37,331 nucleotides of DNA from Balneolaceae bacterium (GCA_007118695.1 SKRC01000215.1:1-37331); one strand, 5' to 3'; positions 26,334-34,807 are shown, counted from the stretch's first letter. The notes: generated by a model from the sequence alone, not told the origin. Program-made: numbers and translations.

Positions 26334-27260
26334 ATGACTTACGAAAACGAACGAGGAGCCAAAGATATCGAACCCATTACCAGTGGGGATGAGAAGTTCA
26401 GAAAGAAGTTTGTCTCCTGGCAGCTCGCCCATCTGACTGTCACCGACATTAAAGAATATTTGAAAGAAAAAGATACCGTTTTGGTCCCCATTGCCAGTAC
26501 CGAGCAGCACGGCCCCCATCTGCCCTTGTGGACAGACACGGTAACAGCCCTGGAGATTTCCCACCGCGTTGCACATAAAATCGGGGTCCTTTACGCCCCG
26601 GCAATCTGGACAGGATATTCTCCCCAGCACATGCATGAGGCTGGCCAGGGCCGCGGAACGATCACCGTCCGCAGCACGACACTGTTAAATCTGATGTATG
26701 ATGTGGCACGCAGCCTGATTCACCACGGATTTAACCGCATTATATTTATCAACGGCCATGGCTCGAACATCAAGGTGGTCGATCCGATCCTGCGCAAACT
26801 GCGTTATGAAACCGGGGCGCTTATCAGTTTCGTCAAGCCGTATATGGAGAACTATGTGGGATTGATGGAAGGGCTGCTTGACAACCCGCCGGAAGAGACC
26901 CCGGGCTGGCATGCCTCGGAGCTGGAGACTTCCCAGGATCTGGCCTGGAATGAAAAGTACGTGCGAATGGAACGCGCCGAGTTTACCAAGGCGCACATCC
27001 CGGAGTTCCTGCCCAAGTCGTTCGAGAAAAAAGACGGCATGCCGGATGTAGAGTTTGACGGGTACAAGTATTTCAATTTCCCGATGGATCATCACGAATT
27101 CATAGAAAGTGGTGTGATAGGCAACCCGACGCGGGCGACCAAGGAAAAAGGTGAAGAAGCCTTTCGCCGGTATTCCGACCATGTGGCCCGGGGCATCCTG
27201 GAACTGATGAAAATCGATGTTGAAGTCAAAAACCGGGAGTTTACTGACCGGGCCTTTTAG
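26334..27260 (+). CDS. creatininase-family metal-dependent amidohydrolase/lactonase-like enzyme
   Basis: A 308-residue cytoplasmic protein of the creatininase superfamily. Metal ligands are visible: STEQHGPHLPLWTD supplies Glu57, His59 and Asp68; FINGHGSN supplies the later His; and GWHASELETS supplies the late Glu. Family members open cyclic amides such as creatinine or deformylate riboflavin/F420 precursors. No creatine or cofactor genes are nearby, and the sugar-oxidation neighbours suggest opening a cyclic sugar product such as a lactone, by inference only. The extended N terminus (about 45 residues before the first strand) is hydrophilic. The start is supported by GAGGTAA. Gap to the next gene: about 325 bases. 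Confidence 0.85.
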   Translation: MTYENERGAKDIEPITSGDEKFRKKFVSWQLAHLTVTDIKEYLKEKDTVLVPIASTEQHGPHLPLWTDTVTALEISHRVAHKIGVLYAPAIWTGYSPQHMHEAGQGRGTITVRSTTLLNLMYDVARSLIHHGFNRIIFINGHGSNIKVVDPILRKLRYETGALISFVKPYMENYVGLMEGLLDNPPEETPGWHASELETSQDLAWNEKYVRMERAEFTKAHIPEFLPKSFEKKDGMPDVEFDGYKYFNFPMDHHEFIESGVIGNPTRATKEKGEEAFRRYSDHVARGILELMKIDVEVKNREFTDRAF

Positions 27261-27359
27261 GCGAAGGGCATTGCCCGTGGAGGTTGGAAGAGCAGGGAAA
27301 CTTTTAAGAGTATGAATCCGCCCTATTCAGATGCTCTGTATTGCATCATAGATCAATGT

Positions 27360-27383
27360 ATAAGCTCCGGGCCCAGGGCTTAT
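27360..27383 (+). terminator. 24-base imperfect palindrome, possible terminator
   Basis: Arms ATAAGC and GCTTAT flank a GGGCCC centre, with two imperfect pairs between. It is GC-rich in the middle and is followed by CCTATTATTTTT, a late T-run. It probably ends the creatininase-family transcript, or is an operator of the next gene. Confidence 0.42.
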
Positions 27384-27405
27384 CCTATTATTTTTAAATG
27401 ACTAT

Positions 27406-27428
27406 CCGGTTTTTGTAACAAAAGCCGG
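27406..27428 (+). terminator. hairpin CCGGTTTTTG-TAA-CAAAAGCCGG
   Basis: A 10-bp stem with one G-T wobble and a 3-base loop, symmetric enough to act on both strands. No T-run follows on the + strand. It is an alternative terminator or regulator-binding dyad upstream of the Tm-1-like gene. Confidence 0.42.
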
Positions 27429-27584
27429 TTGGCAAAATTTTGCAGGCAGTGAATCCAACAGCAGACAGTTAGGTGGCTTTTCGTATGCCGATATTTATTG
27501 CATTCGGCTACAAAGTTAGAGAAAACGGATACTCATTTATTTTTAAATAACAGGAAAACCGAAACTCAAACACATACCGACTCC

Positions 27585-28838
27585 ATGTCAAAAAACGTAC
27601 TTGTTGTCGGCACCCTTGATACAAAGGGTCCCGAATTTGCCTACCTTCGTGACCGCTTAAACGAGCTGGGCGTGAACACGACGGTCGTTGATATCGGGAT
27701 TCTTGACGAGCCCCTGGAAATCGAACCCGATATCGGCCACGAAGAAGTTGCCAAAACCGGTGGTACTACAATTGAGACCTTACAACAAGCCGGCAGCCGC
27801 GGCAAAGCTGTCGAGGGTATGCGAAAGGCGATCCGTATCTTGACGCGCAAACTTTATAATGAAGGAAAAGTTGACGGAATCATCAGCATGGGTGGCGCCG
27901 AAGGGGCGGTAATGGGGGCGGCGGCCATGATGCAGCTCCCGGTTGGTGTACCAAAGATTTTGATTTCACCTATTGCCTCGGGCAAACACTATTTTGATCC
28001 GCTGGTGGGAACAAGCGATGTCATGATAATACATTCGGTGGTCGATATTCTTGGGTTGAACCCGATTGCCTGCACGGTTTTCGATAATGCGGCTGCGGCC
28101 ATGAAAGGGATGATCGAACATGGAAACCTGCTGCCCGACCCGGATCCCGGCCAGCGATACGTAGCCGTGACCATGCTCGGCAATACGACCCGGGCTGTGA
28201 TGGCTATGAAAAATCGCCTGGCAACGTCGGGATACGAAGCGGTCATTTTCCATTCGAACGGTGTTGGTGGGCCGGCCATGGAAGAGTTGGCCGGGATGGG
28301 CCAGTTTGTGGGTGTGATTGATTATACCACCAATGAGGTCAATGATCCACTTGTCGGTGGTATTCATGATGCGGGCCCGGAACGGCTCAAACGGATCGGG
28401 TTGTTGGGCCTTCCTCAAGTGGTCGTGCCGGGCTGTATCGATTTCAGTGTATTCCATACCGGAGCGGTCCCCTCGCAGCTGCAGGGCCGGCCTGTCTATG
28501 ACCACAACCCGGAGTATACTCTGGTGCGGACCTCTCCCGGGGAGATGAAACAACTCGGCCGGATTTTTGCCGAGCGCCTTGGTCAGGCGAAAGCCCCGGT
28601 CCGGATCATGGTTCCGACAGGAGGATTGTCGATACCGAACCATCCCGACGGAGGCGTGTTTTGGGATCCGGCCTCTGACGCCGGGTTTTTGGAAAGCTTA
28701 CGCAAGGAGCTTGGCCGCAGCCGGCCCGATATCCCGATCAAAACCTATCAGTACCATGTCAACGATCCTGCCTTTGGAGAACTTGTGGCCGATGAGTTTA
28801 TCCGGCTTATGGACAACGAGGCCGGTTATGAACATTGA
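27585..28838 (+). CDS. Tm-1-like ATP-binding protein (UPF0261 family)
   Basis: A 417-residue cytoplasmic protein. It starts at ATG 27585, giving the family N terminus MSKNVLVVGTLDTKGPEFAYL; a TTG at 27498 would add 29 odd residues. Family blocks are clear: SMGGAEGAVMGAAAM, ISPIASGKHYFDPLVGTSDVMIIHSVVDILGLN, FHSNGVGGPAMEEL, VPGCIDFSVFH, and MVPTGGLSIPNHPDGGVFWDP. The plant homologue Tm-1 N-terminal domain binds ATP; the bacterial role is not established. Proteins of this family often sit with TIM-barrel partners in sugar or carboxylic-acid clusters. Here it lies between the creatininase-family and ThuA genes, which implies a catabolic role for an acid intermediate. It is GC-rich like its neighbours. 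Confidence 0.88.
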   Translation: MSKNVLVVGTLDTKGPEFAYLRDRLNELGVNTTVVDIGILDEPLEIEPDIGHEEVAKTGGTTIETLQQAGSRGKAVEGMRKAIRILTRKLYNEGKVDGIISMGGAEGAVMGAAAMMQLPVGVPKILISPIASGKHYFDPLVGTSDVMIIHSVVDILGLNPIACTVFDNAAAAMKGMIEHGNLLPDPDPGQRYVAVTMLGNTTRAVMAMKNRLATSGYEAVIFHSNGVGGPAMEELAGMGQFVGVIDYTTNEVNDPLVGGIHDAGPERLKRIGLLGLPQVVVPGCIDFSVFHTGAVPSQLQGRPVYDHNPEYTLVRTSPGEMKQLGRIFAERLGQAKAPVRIMVPTGGLSIPNHPDGGVFWDPASDAGFLESLRKELGRSRPDIPIKTYQYHVNDPAFGELVADEFIRLMDNEAGYEH

Positions 28839-29014
28839 CTCGTTCTCTTTCAACCATCCCCAAAAAAGCTGGGAGGTGGTCCCAATACCGCTTCTACTCC
28901 TTCATCTCCGCCGGCCGCTGACGGGTGGACGGAGCTTCCAAAGAAAAGTGAGGAGAGCTGTTGTTTTTGAGGACTCAACCATCAATGAATAATGACTAAA
29001 CGTAGATCAACACC

Positions 29015-30046
29015 ATGAAAAACCACATCCTTTCTATTGCAACATTCCTGTCGGTTCTTTTGCTCTGCTTGTCCTGGCAGGCTCAAACGGCGCATGGCCA
29101 AGAAGGCGATCTGTGGATCACCTTTGAACCTGGCGAAGGGCCGGGCAACGGCCACCATATCGTACTGGTCAGCGGCGATGAGGAATACCGCTCTGAAGAG
29201 ACCCTGCCGATGCTGGCAAAAATATTATCCACTCATCACGGGTTTAAAACGACGGTCTTGTTTGCCATCGATCCGGAAACCGGATATATCGACCCGGATA
29301 ACCAGACAAATATTCCGGGCATGAAGAATCTACAGCAGGCAGATCTGATGATCTTGTTTACGCGGTTCAGGGAACTGCCGGACGAAGATATGGCCTATGT
29401 CGAGGAGTACCTGTTGGCCGGCAAGCCGGTCATCGGATTGCGGACGGCCACCCACGCTTTTTATTATCAGCGCAATCCCGATAGCCCATATGCCGGCTAT
29501 GACTGGAGAAGTGATGTGCCGGGATGGGAAGATGGATTTGGCCGGCAAATTCTGGGTGAAACCTGGGTCGATCACCATGGGATTCATTTTGAGGAGGGCA
29601 CACGGGGTTTGGTTAACGGTATCCCGGAGCGGAATGATCATCCGGTTCTGCGCGGGGTAAGCGATCTATGGGGTCCGACGGATGTTTATGGAACCCGGGA
29701 ACTGGAAGGCAATGTGGAGGTGCTGGTCTGGGGGCAGTCGACTCTTGGACTGAGCCAGGATGCGCCGGTCAACTGGGAGAAATCGATTATGCCTATAGCC
29801 TGGACCAAAGACTATCGCATCGAAGGTGGGTCCACGGGCAAGACATTTACCAGTACGATGGCCTCATCGGTCGATTTTGAAAGTGAAGATTTGCGCCGGC
29901 TGATTGTCAATGCCAGCTACTGGTTACTGGAGATGGGGGACCAGGTATCGGACAAGAGCAATGTAGATATTGTAGGCGATTATGAGCCTACCATGTTCGG
30001 TTTTGGTGAATTTCGCCAGGGGATGACACCGTCAGATTATAAATAA
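29015..30046 (+). CDS. exported ThuA-domain protein
   Basis: A 343-residue protein with a Sec signal (about 1-29, ending near AHGQ) followed by a ThuA domain, a class I glutamine amidotransferase-like fold. Typical blocks are GHHIVLVSGDEEYRSEETLPMLAKIL, ADLMILFTRFRELPDEDM, GLRTATHAFYY, WVDHHG and PIAWTKDYRIEGGSTGKTF. ThuA proteins take part in trehalose/sucrose use through 3-keto-sugar intermediates in Agrobacterium/Sinorhizobium and are widespread beside Gfo/Idh/MocA and TIM-barrel genes in Bacteroidota and Planctomycetes. A periplasmic role in handling an oxidised sugar fits the upstream dehydrogenase. The exact reaction is not known from sequence. No Shine-Dalgarno is present; the ATG follows CAACACC. 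Confidence 0.87.
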   Translation: MKNHILSIATFLSVLLLCLSWQAQTAHGQEGDLWITFEPGEGPGNGHHIVLVSGDEEYRSEETLPMLAKILSTHHGFKTTVLFAIDPETGYIDPDNQTNIPGMKNLQQADLMILFTRFRELPDEDMAYVEEYLLAGKPVIGLRTATHAFYYQRNPDSPYAGYDWRSDVPGWEDGFGRQILGETWVDHHGIHFEEGTRGLVNGIPERNDHPVLRGVSDLWGPTDVYGTRELEGNVEVLVWGQSTLGLSQDAPVNWEKSIMPIAWTKDYRIEGGSTGKTFTSTMASSVDFESEDLRRLIVNASYWLLEMGDQVSDKSNVDIVGDYEPTMFGFGEFRQGMTPSDYK

Positions 30047-30713
30047 AAGAAAGAGACGTGTCTATTATAGGCAGAGGCTGTAATTTTGAGGATCACGCAT
30101 GTGAGATGGATTTATGAACATTAACTTTGTTAATATCCTGCATTACGACACCCTGTTTCCCGAAACCAAAACTAATATTTTGAAGAGGAATGAATGATGT
30201 TAGAACACTTTGCAGTGAATGTTGAAGAGCCTGTGCTTATGTCTGATTGGTATAAGGAGCATTTAGGATTACAAGTCGTAAAAAATCAACTCAACCTCCC
30301 TATAAGACTTTTTTAGCTGACGATAGTAAGCGTATCATGATTGAAATTTACAAAATAAGAAAACCATTATTATGAGAGGTGTCTTTAATTTATATTTTCA
30401 AAGTGTGGTGATAACGATTTTTTAATGGATAAGCGATCTGTCAAGGTTAACCGTTCGTTAGATGCCGAAAAAGGATTCGTTTAACGTCGTGAGTCATACT
30501 CCAGATTTAAATGAAACGCACCCAATCAACCGAAGGAAAAAATCCTGAAAGTTCGCGAGTTATAACCCGAACGTAATGAGATACAAATCCTTGATAATTA
30601 AAAGAAGCACATTGCCTTTAATTATGGAGTTTAGAGTCTCACAGATTTAATTATTTTTATAAGTACTCATGAAAAGTGGATATTTTTACTACAAATCTTA
30701 AATCAACAAATCT
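30047..30713. other. 667-base gap with a decayed VOC gene
   Basis: The longest gene-free stretch. It contains a frameshifted VOC-family gene (30194-30375). A 27-codon frame (30114-30197) just before it overlaps its ATG as ATGA and could be a translationally coupled leader or chance. The stretch 30376-30713 is AT-rich; I see no further gene, terminator or promoter with confidence. Confidence 0.55.
30194..30375 (+). pseudogene. frameshifted VOC/glyoxalase-family gene
   Basis: From ATG 30194, after a good GAAGAGG ribosome site, the frame encodes MMLEHFAVNVEEPV and SDWYKEHLGLQVV, a typical VOC-family start, then breaks and hits TAG at 30314. The next frame continues as KSTQPPYKTFLADDSKRIM and EIYK, the expected continuation, until TGA at 30373. 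The break lies in an A6 run at 30280-30285; one added A would restore the frame. The C-terminal half after EIYK is not recognisable, so the gene is also truncated. A sequencing error alone would not explain the missing second half. Confidence 0.78.
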
Positions 30714-31595
30714 ATGAAGATCTCACGAAGAAATGCACTTGCAAAATTAGGAGCACTGGCAGGGTCAACGGCCGCTTTAGGCCTGGCTAATCCATTTAAA
30801 ATGCCGGAAAAGCGAATAGAAACATTGGATTTAAAGGGGAGAATTAACCATTCGGTTTGCAGATGGCCATATAATAATGTCTCTTTGGAGGATTTGTGCC
30901 GTGCTTCTGTAGAAATCGGAATAAAATCGGTAGAAATTGTAGGTCCGGAAGACTGGCCGGTTTTAAAAGAATACGGTTTGAGCTGTGCCATGCCCAGAGC
31001 AGGAGATATTGGTTTGGAAAGAGGATTCAGTGATCCAAAATATCATGATGAACTGGAAGCAAGTTTCAAAGAGTCGATTCCGAAAGTCGCGGAAGCGGGT
31101 CACGATATTGTGATTCTGTTTTCCGGAAACAGGGATGGAATGGATGATGAAACCGGATTGAGAAACTGTGAGGAAGGCATCAAACGTATTATAAGTACTG
31201 CTGAAAGACATAATGTTACGTTATGTTTGGAACCTCTGAACAGCAAGCGGAATCATCCGGATTATTTTGTAGATAACACACCGCTGGGAGTTGAACTGTG
31301 TGACCGGATCGGATCAGACAGATTCAAACTACTGTATGATATTTATCACATGCAGATCATGGAAGGGGACGTGATCCAGACCATTCGGGATTATCATGAA
31401 TATATTGCTCACTATCATACCGGTGGTGTACCGGGCCGGAATGAATTGGATGAGTCGCAGGAACTGTATTGGCCGGCCATCATGGAAGCTATCGTTGAAA
31501 CCGGGTATGATGGGTATGTCGGCCAGGAATTTGTTCCGACCTGGGATGATCCTATTGAAGCTCTGAGACACGGTGTGGAAGTTTGTGACGTGTAA
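30714..31595 (+). CDS. Tat-exported hydroxypyruvate isomerase-like TIM-barrel enzyme
   Basis: A 293-residue sugar-isomerase/epimerase-fold protein with a twin-arginine signal at the N terminus (SRRNALAKLG and a hydrophobic stretch). The barrel matches hydroxypyruvate isomerases: INHSVCRWPYNNVSLEDLCR, CLEPLNSKRNHPDYFVDNT, LLYDIYHMQIMEGDVI and HYHTGGVPGRNELDES, with Glu, Asp, His and Glu metal residues visible. The family interconverts hydroxypyruvate and tartronate semialdehyde, but many exported relatives act on larger keto-sugars, and the Tat signal argues for a periplasmic substrate. It is AT-rich compared with the cassette before it. The D-2-hydroxyacid dehydrogenase 280 bases downstream could use its product. 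Confidence 0.84.
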   Translation: MKISRRNALAKLGALAGSTAALGLANPFKMPEKRIETLDLKGRINHSVCRWPYNNVSLEDLCRASVEIGIKSVEIVGPEDWPVLKEYGLSCAMPRAGDIGLERGFSDPKYHDELEASFKESIPKVAEAGHDIVILFSGNRDGMDDETGLRNCEEGIKRIISTAERHNVTLCLEPLNSKRNHPDYFVDNTPLGVELCDRIGSDRFKLLYDIYHMQIMEGDVIQTIRDYHEYIAHYHTGGVPGRNELDESQELYWPAIMEAIVETGYDGYVGQEFVPTWDDPIEALRHGVEVCDV

Positions 31596-31681
31596 AAACA
31601 TTTTGCATATAGCAATAAGTGTTTTACTTGTTAATTTTCTGCATTGTCGCTTATTTCTGCAATAACCATATTGTTATTGTG

Positions 31682-31696
31682 TAAATCGATTCCAAT
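31682..31696 (+). promoter_or_regulatory. candidate operator TAAATCGATTCCAAT (copy 2)
   Basis: Identical to 17174-17188; here it is preceded by TG and lies about 180 bases before the dehydrogenase start. The core AATCGATT is palindromic and suits a LacI-type regulator. Evidence is weak. Confidence 0.2.
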
Positions 31697-31875
31697 GTGA
31701 ATCATGTCGTTCTGCCTGGTTTTGCTATAGTGGTGATTACAAACTAAGTGAGGACATCCTTTATGACAATTGCAGAAGGGCGTTCATCCAGAAACCTTGC
31801 ATGCCGGGGTCCATATGCAAAACACTATGCTTTTTTTATACAGCCAATTAATGAAGTAAATTGATCCATCCATCC

Positions 31876-32814
31876 ATGAACATCGTTTTTCTGGACTTTA
31901 AAACAATCGGGAAGGTTCCGAATGAAAACATTCTAGATTCGCTGGGTGATGTAACCATGTATCAGACAACCGGCCCGGATCAGACGGCGGAGCGGATCAA
32001 AGGTGCAGATATCGTCATCACAAATAAAGTGGTGCTCGACAAGGATTTAATCAGGCAAGCCGAACAGTTGAAGCTGATCTGCGTAGCCGCTACCGGGATG
32101 AATAACATTGATCTGTCTGCTGCCGAAGAAAAGGGAATTCCGGTCAAAAATGTTGAAGATTACGCTTCAAAAAGTGTCGCCCAGGGGACGTTCGCGCTCA
32201 TCCTGCACCTGCTGTATAACATCCCGTTCTATGATGAGTATGTAAAAAGCGGTGAATATTCCGGAAGTGATATTTTTACAAACGTCGACAGGCAGTACCG
32301 TGAGATCAGCGGAAAAAGATTTGGCATCATCGGCCTGGGTAATATCGGGAGCCAGGTTGCCCGGATTGCCGATGCGTTCGGGGCGGAGGTGGTGTACTAT
32401 TCCACATCGGGCAGAAACACCGATCAGCCCTGGCAGAGACTGGAATTAGAGGAGTTCCTGCAGACTTCGGATATCATCTCCATTCACGCTCCCCTCAACG
32501 AGAATACAGCCAACCTGATTGATTATAAACGCCTGAAGCTCATGAAGCCCTCGGCGCTTCTGATCAATACCGGAAGAGGGGGCATCGTCAATGAAACCGA
32601 CCTGGCCCGGGCGCTGGATGAGGATGTGATCGCCGGGGCAGCAGTTGATGTGTTCGAACAGGAACCGATTGACCGGCAGAACCCGCTGATGGAGGTGAAA
32701 AAGAAAGAGAAGCTGATTCTCACTCCCCACATGACCTGGGCCAGTATTGAGGCGCGCACTTCGCTGATGGAAGGGGTCAGGCAGAATATTGAGCAGTTTT
32801 TGAGGGATGATTGA
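31876..32814 (+). CDS. D-2-hydroxyacid dehydrogenase (glycerate dehydrogenase/hydroxypyruvate reductase-like)
   Basis: A 312-residue cytoplasmic NAD(P)-dependent enzyme. It starts at ATG 31876 (MNIVFLDFKTIG); a TTG at 31861 is also in frame. The Rossmann motif GIIGLGNIGSQVA is followed by the substrate/catalytic set: Arg in INTGRGGIVNE, Glu in VDVFEQEP and His in LTPHMTWAS. ATGMNNIDLSAAEEKGI is typical of the family and closest in style to glycerate dehydrogenase. It would reduce hydroxypyruvate to glycerate or a related 2-keto acid, feeding central metabolism. It closes the + strand cassette; the next genes face it. Confidence 0.9.
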   Translation: MNIVFLDFKTIGKVPNENILDSLGDVTMYQTTGPDQTAERIKGADIVITNKVVLDKDLIRQAEQLKLICVAATGMNNIDLSAAEEKGIPVKNVEDYASKSVAQGTFALILHLLYNIPFYDEYVKSGEYSGSDIFTNVDRQYREISGKRFGIIGLGNIGSQVARIADAFGAEVVYYSTSGRNTDQPWQRLELEEFLQTSDIISIHAPLNENTANLIDYKRLKLMKPSALLINTGRGGIVNETDLARALDEDVIAGAAVDVFEQEPIDRQNPLMEVKKKEKLILTPHMTWASIEARTSLMEGVRQNIEQFLRDD

Positions 32815-33072
32815 TAAACTAATTTTATCAGCCGAGAGGCCTGTTGCACCGGCAGTTTATTCACACTGCAGCAGTGGCCGGGTTTGCCGCTGTCAGACCG
32901 CGATCAGCGGTTGGGGAACCCGCTGTGAAATCAAACAGAAAATCGATGAACATTATCAATAGAGTTGAAATCGGATTCATTGCACCTTATACCTTCACTG
33001 GACTGAGCCGGGACGCAGCAGAGTTACCTGGGTTTGGACAAAGACGGTACCTAGCGCATTTTTTCATTCAGT

Positions 33073-33969
33073 TTATTGCATTTCCGGCCAAAAATCCCGC
33101 ATTTTAGTGCGCAAAAATTCCACACTGCGTTCAAGCTGATCCATGCCCTCCACGCCATCTTCAATACTGATCCAGCCGTCGAAGCCCACCCGTTTCAGTT
33201 CAGTGAAGATTGCATCGTAATCATTGAGACCCCGGCCGATCTCTCCGTGTGCAAGTCGTTTTGCATAACCTTTCGAGCCACTTTCCTCACGGCGAAGGTC
33301 CTCAAGGGTTCCTTCTTTCAGGTAGCGGTCACTTGCATGCATGGTGAGAACCCGGTCTGACACGCGGCGAAGCAATTCCAAAGGGTCTTCACCTGCCAGC
33401 CAGGTGTTACTCGGATCATAATTGACGCCGAAAGATGGATGATCGATGTTATCAACAAGCTTGCAGAACAGATCCATTTTATGGGCAAATTCAGGATACT
33501 CCCAGAAATCGTCCTTATAATGGTTTTCAAGGATCAGTGATATCCCCCGTTTCTGTGCATAGGGCAGACAGGCTTCAATACATTCCGTGGCAAGTTTGAT
33601 TCCCTGTTCCATTGACAGCCCGGGCCTGGCCTGCCCTGAAAGGACACGGCAATAGCTGCCGCCCAATGCCTGGGTCATATCAATACATCTTTTCTGCCTG
33701 GTGATCTCATTTTTACGATACGATGCATCGGGATGGGTGAAATCTGGTGAGCAGCACATCATCGGAATTTCCTTTCCATGCCCCGAAACCTGTCGGCGAA
33801 ATTTTGTCCAATTGCTTTCGTCCTCCATTTCCAGGAATCCCGCATACCATTCCAGCCCATCCACATCGAGTTGCACAGCAAGCTCGATCCATTGCGAAAG
33901 GGTCATACTTCCATCGCTGCACAGAGCCTGCATAAACGCTTTCGGGAAAACAGCTAATTTTGGGGCCAT
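33073..33969 (-). CDS. sugar phosphate isomerase/epimerase-type TIM barrel
   Basis: A 298-residue protein of the AP-endonuclease-2/xylose-isomerase-like TIM-barrel family. I start it at ATG 33969 (MAPKLAVFPKAFM), which avoids overlap with the upstream SDR gene; a start at 34035 would overlap by 41 bases. Metal-site residues appear in ILENHYKDDF (Glu), GVNYDPSNT (Asp), TMHASDRY (His) and ISIEDGVEG (Glu), the expected strand positions. There is no export signal, unlike the similar-fold gene at 30714, so it probably works in the cytoplasm on a later intermediate. It follows the SDR gene by 25 bases on the same strand. Confidence 0.85.
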   Translation of the reverse strand: MAPKLAVFPKAFMQALCSDGSMTLSQWIELAVQLDVDGLEWYAGFLEMEDESNWTKFRRQVSGHGKEIPMMCCSPDFTHPDASYRKNEITRQKRCIDMTQALGGSYCRVLSGQARPGLSMEQGIKLATECIEACLPYAQKRGISLILENHYKDDFWEYPEFAHKMDLFCKLVDNIDHPSFGVNYDPSNTWLAGEDPLELLRRVSDRVLTMHASDRYLKEGTLEDLRREESGSKGYAKRLAHGEIGRGLNDYDAIFTELKRVGFDGWISIEDGVEGMDQLERSVEFLRTKMRDFWPEMQ

Positions 33970-33994
33970 AACCGGATCTGCAAATATATTAGGA

Positions 33995-34807
33995 TTAACG
34001 TTTGTTTTTAGATGCCCTGGACATTGTTTCAACATCTTTAGGCAGGTTGCGTCCTATAAACGGATGCTGCTCCAGGTCCATAACCTGGCCGCTGACGGGC
34101 CCGCATTCATCAGAAAGCCAATAGATGGCAGCGGCAGCAATCTCTTCCGGCTGCAGGATACGGCCCGAGGGTGCAAATTCGGGAGGAATATCTTTGTACC
34201 AGTCATCCGGCAGACCCTGTTCATTTTTGCGAAGGGCTTCGTTTTCTGTCAGCACCCACCCTGGATTGATCTGATTGACGCGTACCCCGTCCTCGCGATG
34301 GAGTGTGTCGCCAAGATTTCGTGTCATGGTCATAAGTGCACCTTTCGACACACTGTAACTGAACAGACCGGGTTCGCCGCACCAGGCATTTACCGATCCG
34401 ATATTCAACACACAACCACGGGTGTTGCGAAGGTGGGGAAGGGCGGCTTTGATCAGTGCAAACGGTGCAAGGGTGTTAACGTCAAGCATCCTGCGGAAAA
34501 ATGGCAGATCGGTTGTTTGGAGATTTGACGATTTCACCATCGCCGCATTGTTTACGATAGCATCAAGCCTGCCGAAAGCATCTGTTGCCGCCTCCACAAG
34601 ATGTTCCGGAGCGTTCTCTGCCGTGATATCCTCTATGTGCAGTACAGTTTTTGCCTTGCCAAGATTAGCCACGACAGATTCACCCAAATCTTTTTCCAGC
34701 CCGTGAATCACCACGCGGGCACCTTCCTCCACACAACGTTCGGCGATGGCTTTACCGATTCCGGTACAACTACCTGTAACGATGATGACCTTATTTTTGA
34801 GTCTCAT
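33995..34807 (-). CDS. SDR-family oxidoreductase
   Basis: A 270-residue short-chain dehydrogenase. The start at 34807 (MRLKNKVIIVTG) matches the family; a start at 34891 would add 28 residues. TGSCTGIG (11-18) binds the cofactor, NNAA follows, and the catalytic set is Ser in NIGSVNAW with YSVSK. The loop ENEALRKNEQGLPDDWYKDIPP is long and polar, as in sugar-alcohol or keto-acid dehydrogenases. The C-terminal tail (ASKNKR) is basic. KduD-like 2-keto-3-deoxygluconate dehydrogenation is possible given the lyases upstream but is not shown by the sequence. It is the first gene of a two-gene unit with the TIM-barrel gene. Confidence 0.88.
   Translation of the reverse strand: MRLKNKVIIVTGSCTGIGKAIAERCVEEGARVVIHGLEKDLGESVVANLGKAKTVLHIEDITAENAPEHLVEAATDAFGRLDAIVNNAAMVKSSNLQTTDLPFFRRMLDVNTLAPFALIKAALPHLRNTRGCVLNIGSVNAWCGEPGLFSYSVSKGALMTMTRNLGDTLHREDGVRVNQINPGWVLTENEALRKNEQGLPDDWYKDIPPEFAPSGRILQPEEIAAAAIYWLSDECGPVSGQVMDLEQHPFIGRNLPKDVETMSRASKNKR

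Larger units (their letters stand above)
27261..27584. other. gap with two strong inverted repeats
   Basis: No gene in this 324-base stretch; an in-frame TTG at 27498 could extend the next gene, but ATG 27585 fits the family better. It contains a 24-base imperfect palindrome (27360-27383) and a hairpin (27406-27428), described separately. Confidence 0.5.

Noticed and set aside
27498-27584. 29-residue extension of the Tm-1-like protein from TTG
   Set aside because: The family N terminus matches ATG 27585; the extra residues are polar and atypical.
32844-33107. 87-codon frame between the convergent dehydrogenase and TIM-barrel genes
   Set aside because: Overlaps the end of the minus-strand gene, has no start signal and no recognised family. 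A remnant is possible but not supported.
33701-34528. 275-codon + strand frame opposite the TIM-barrel and SDR genes
   Set aside because: Spans two real minus-strand genes and their junction; no domain is visible.
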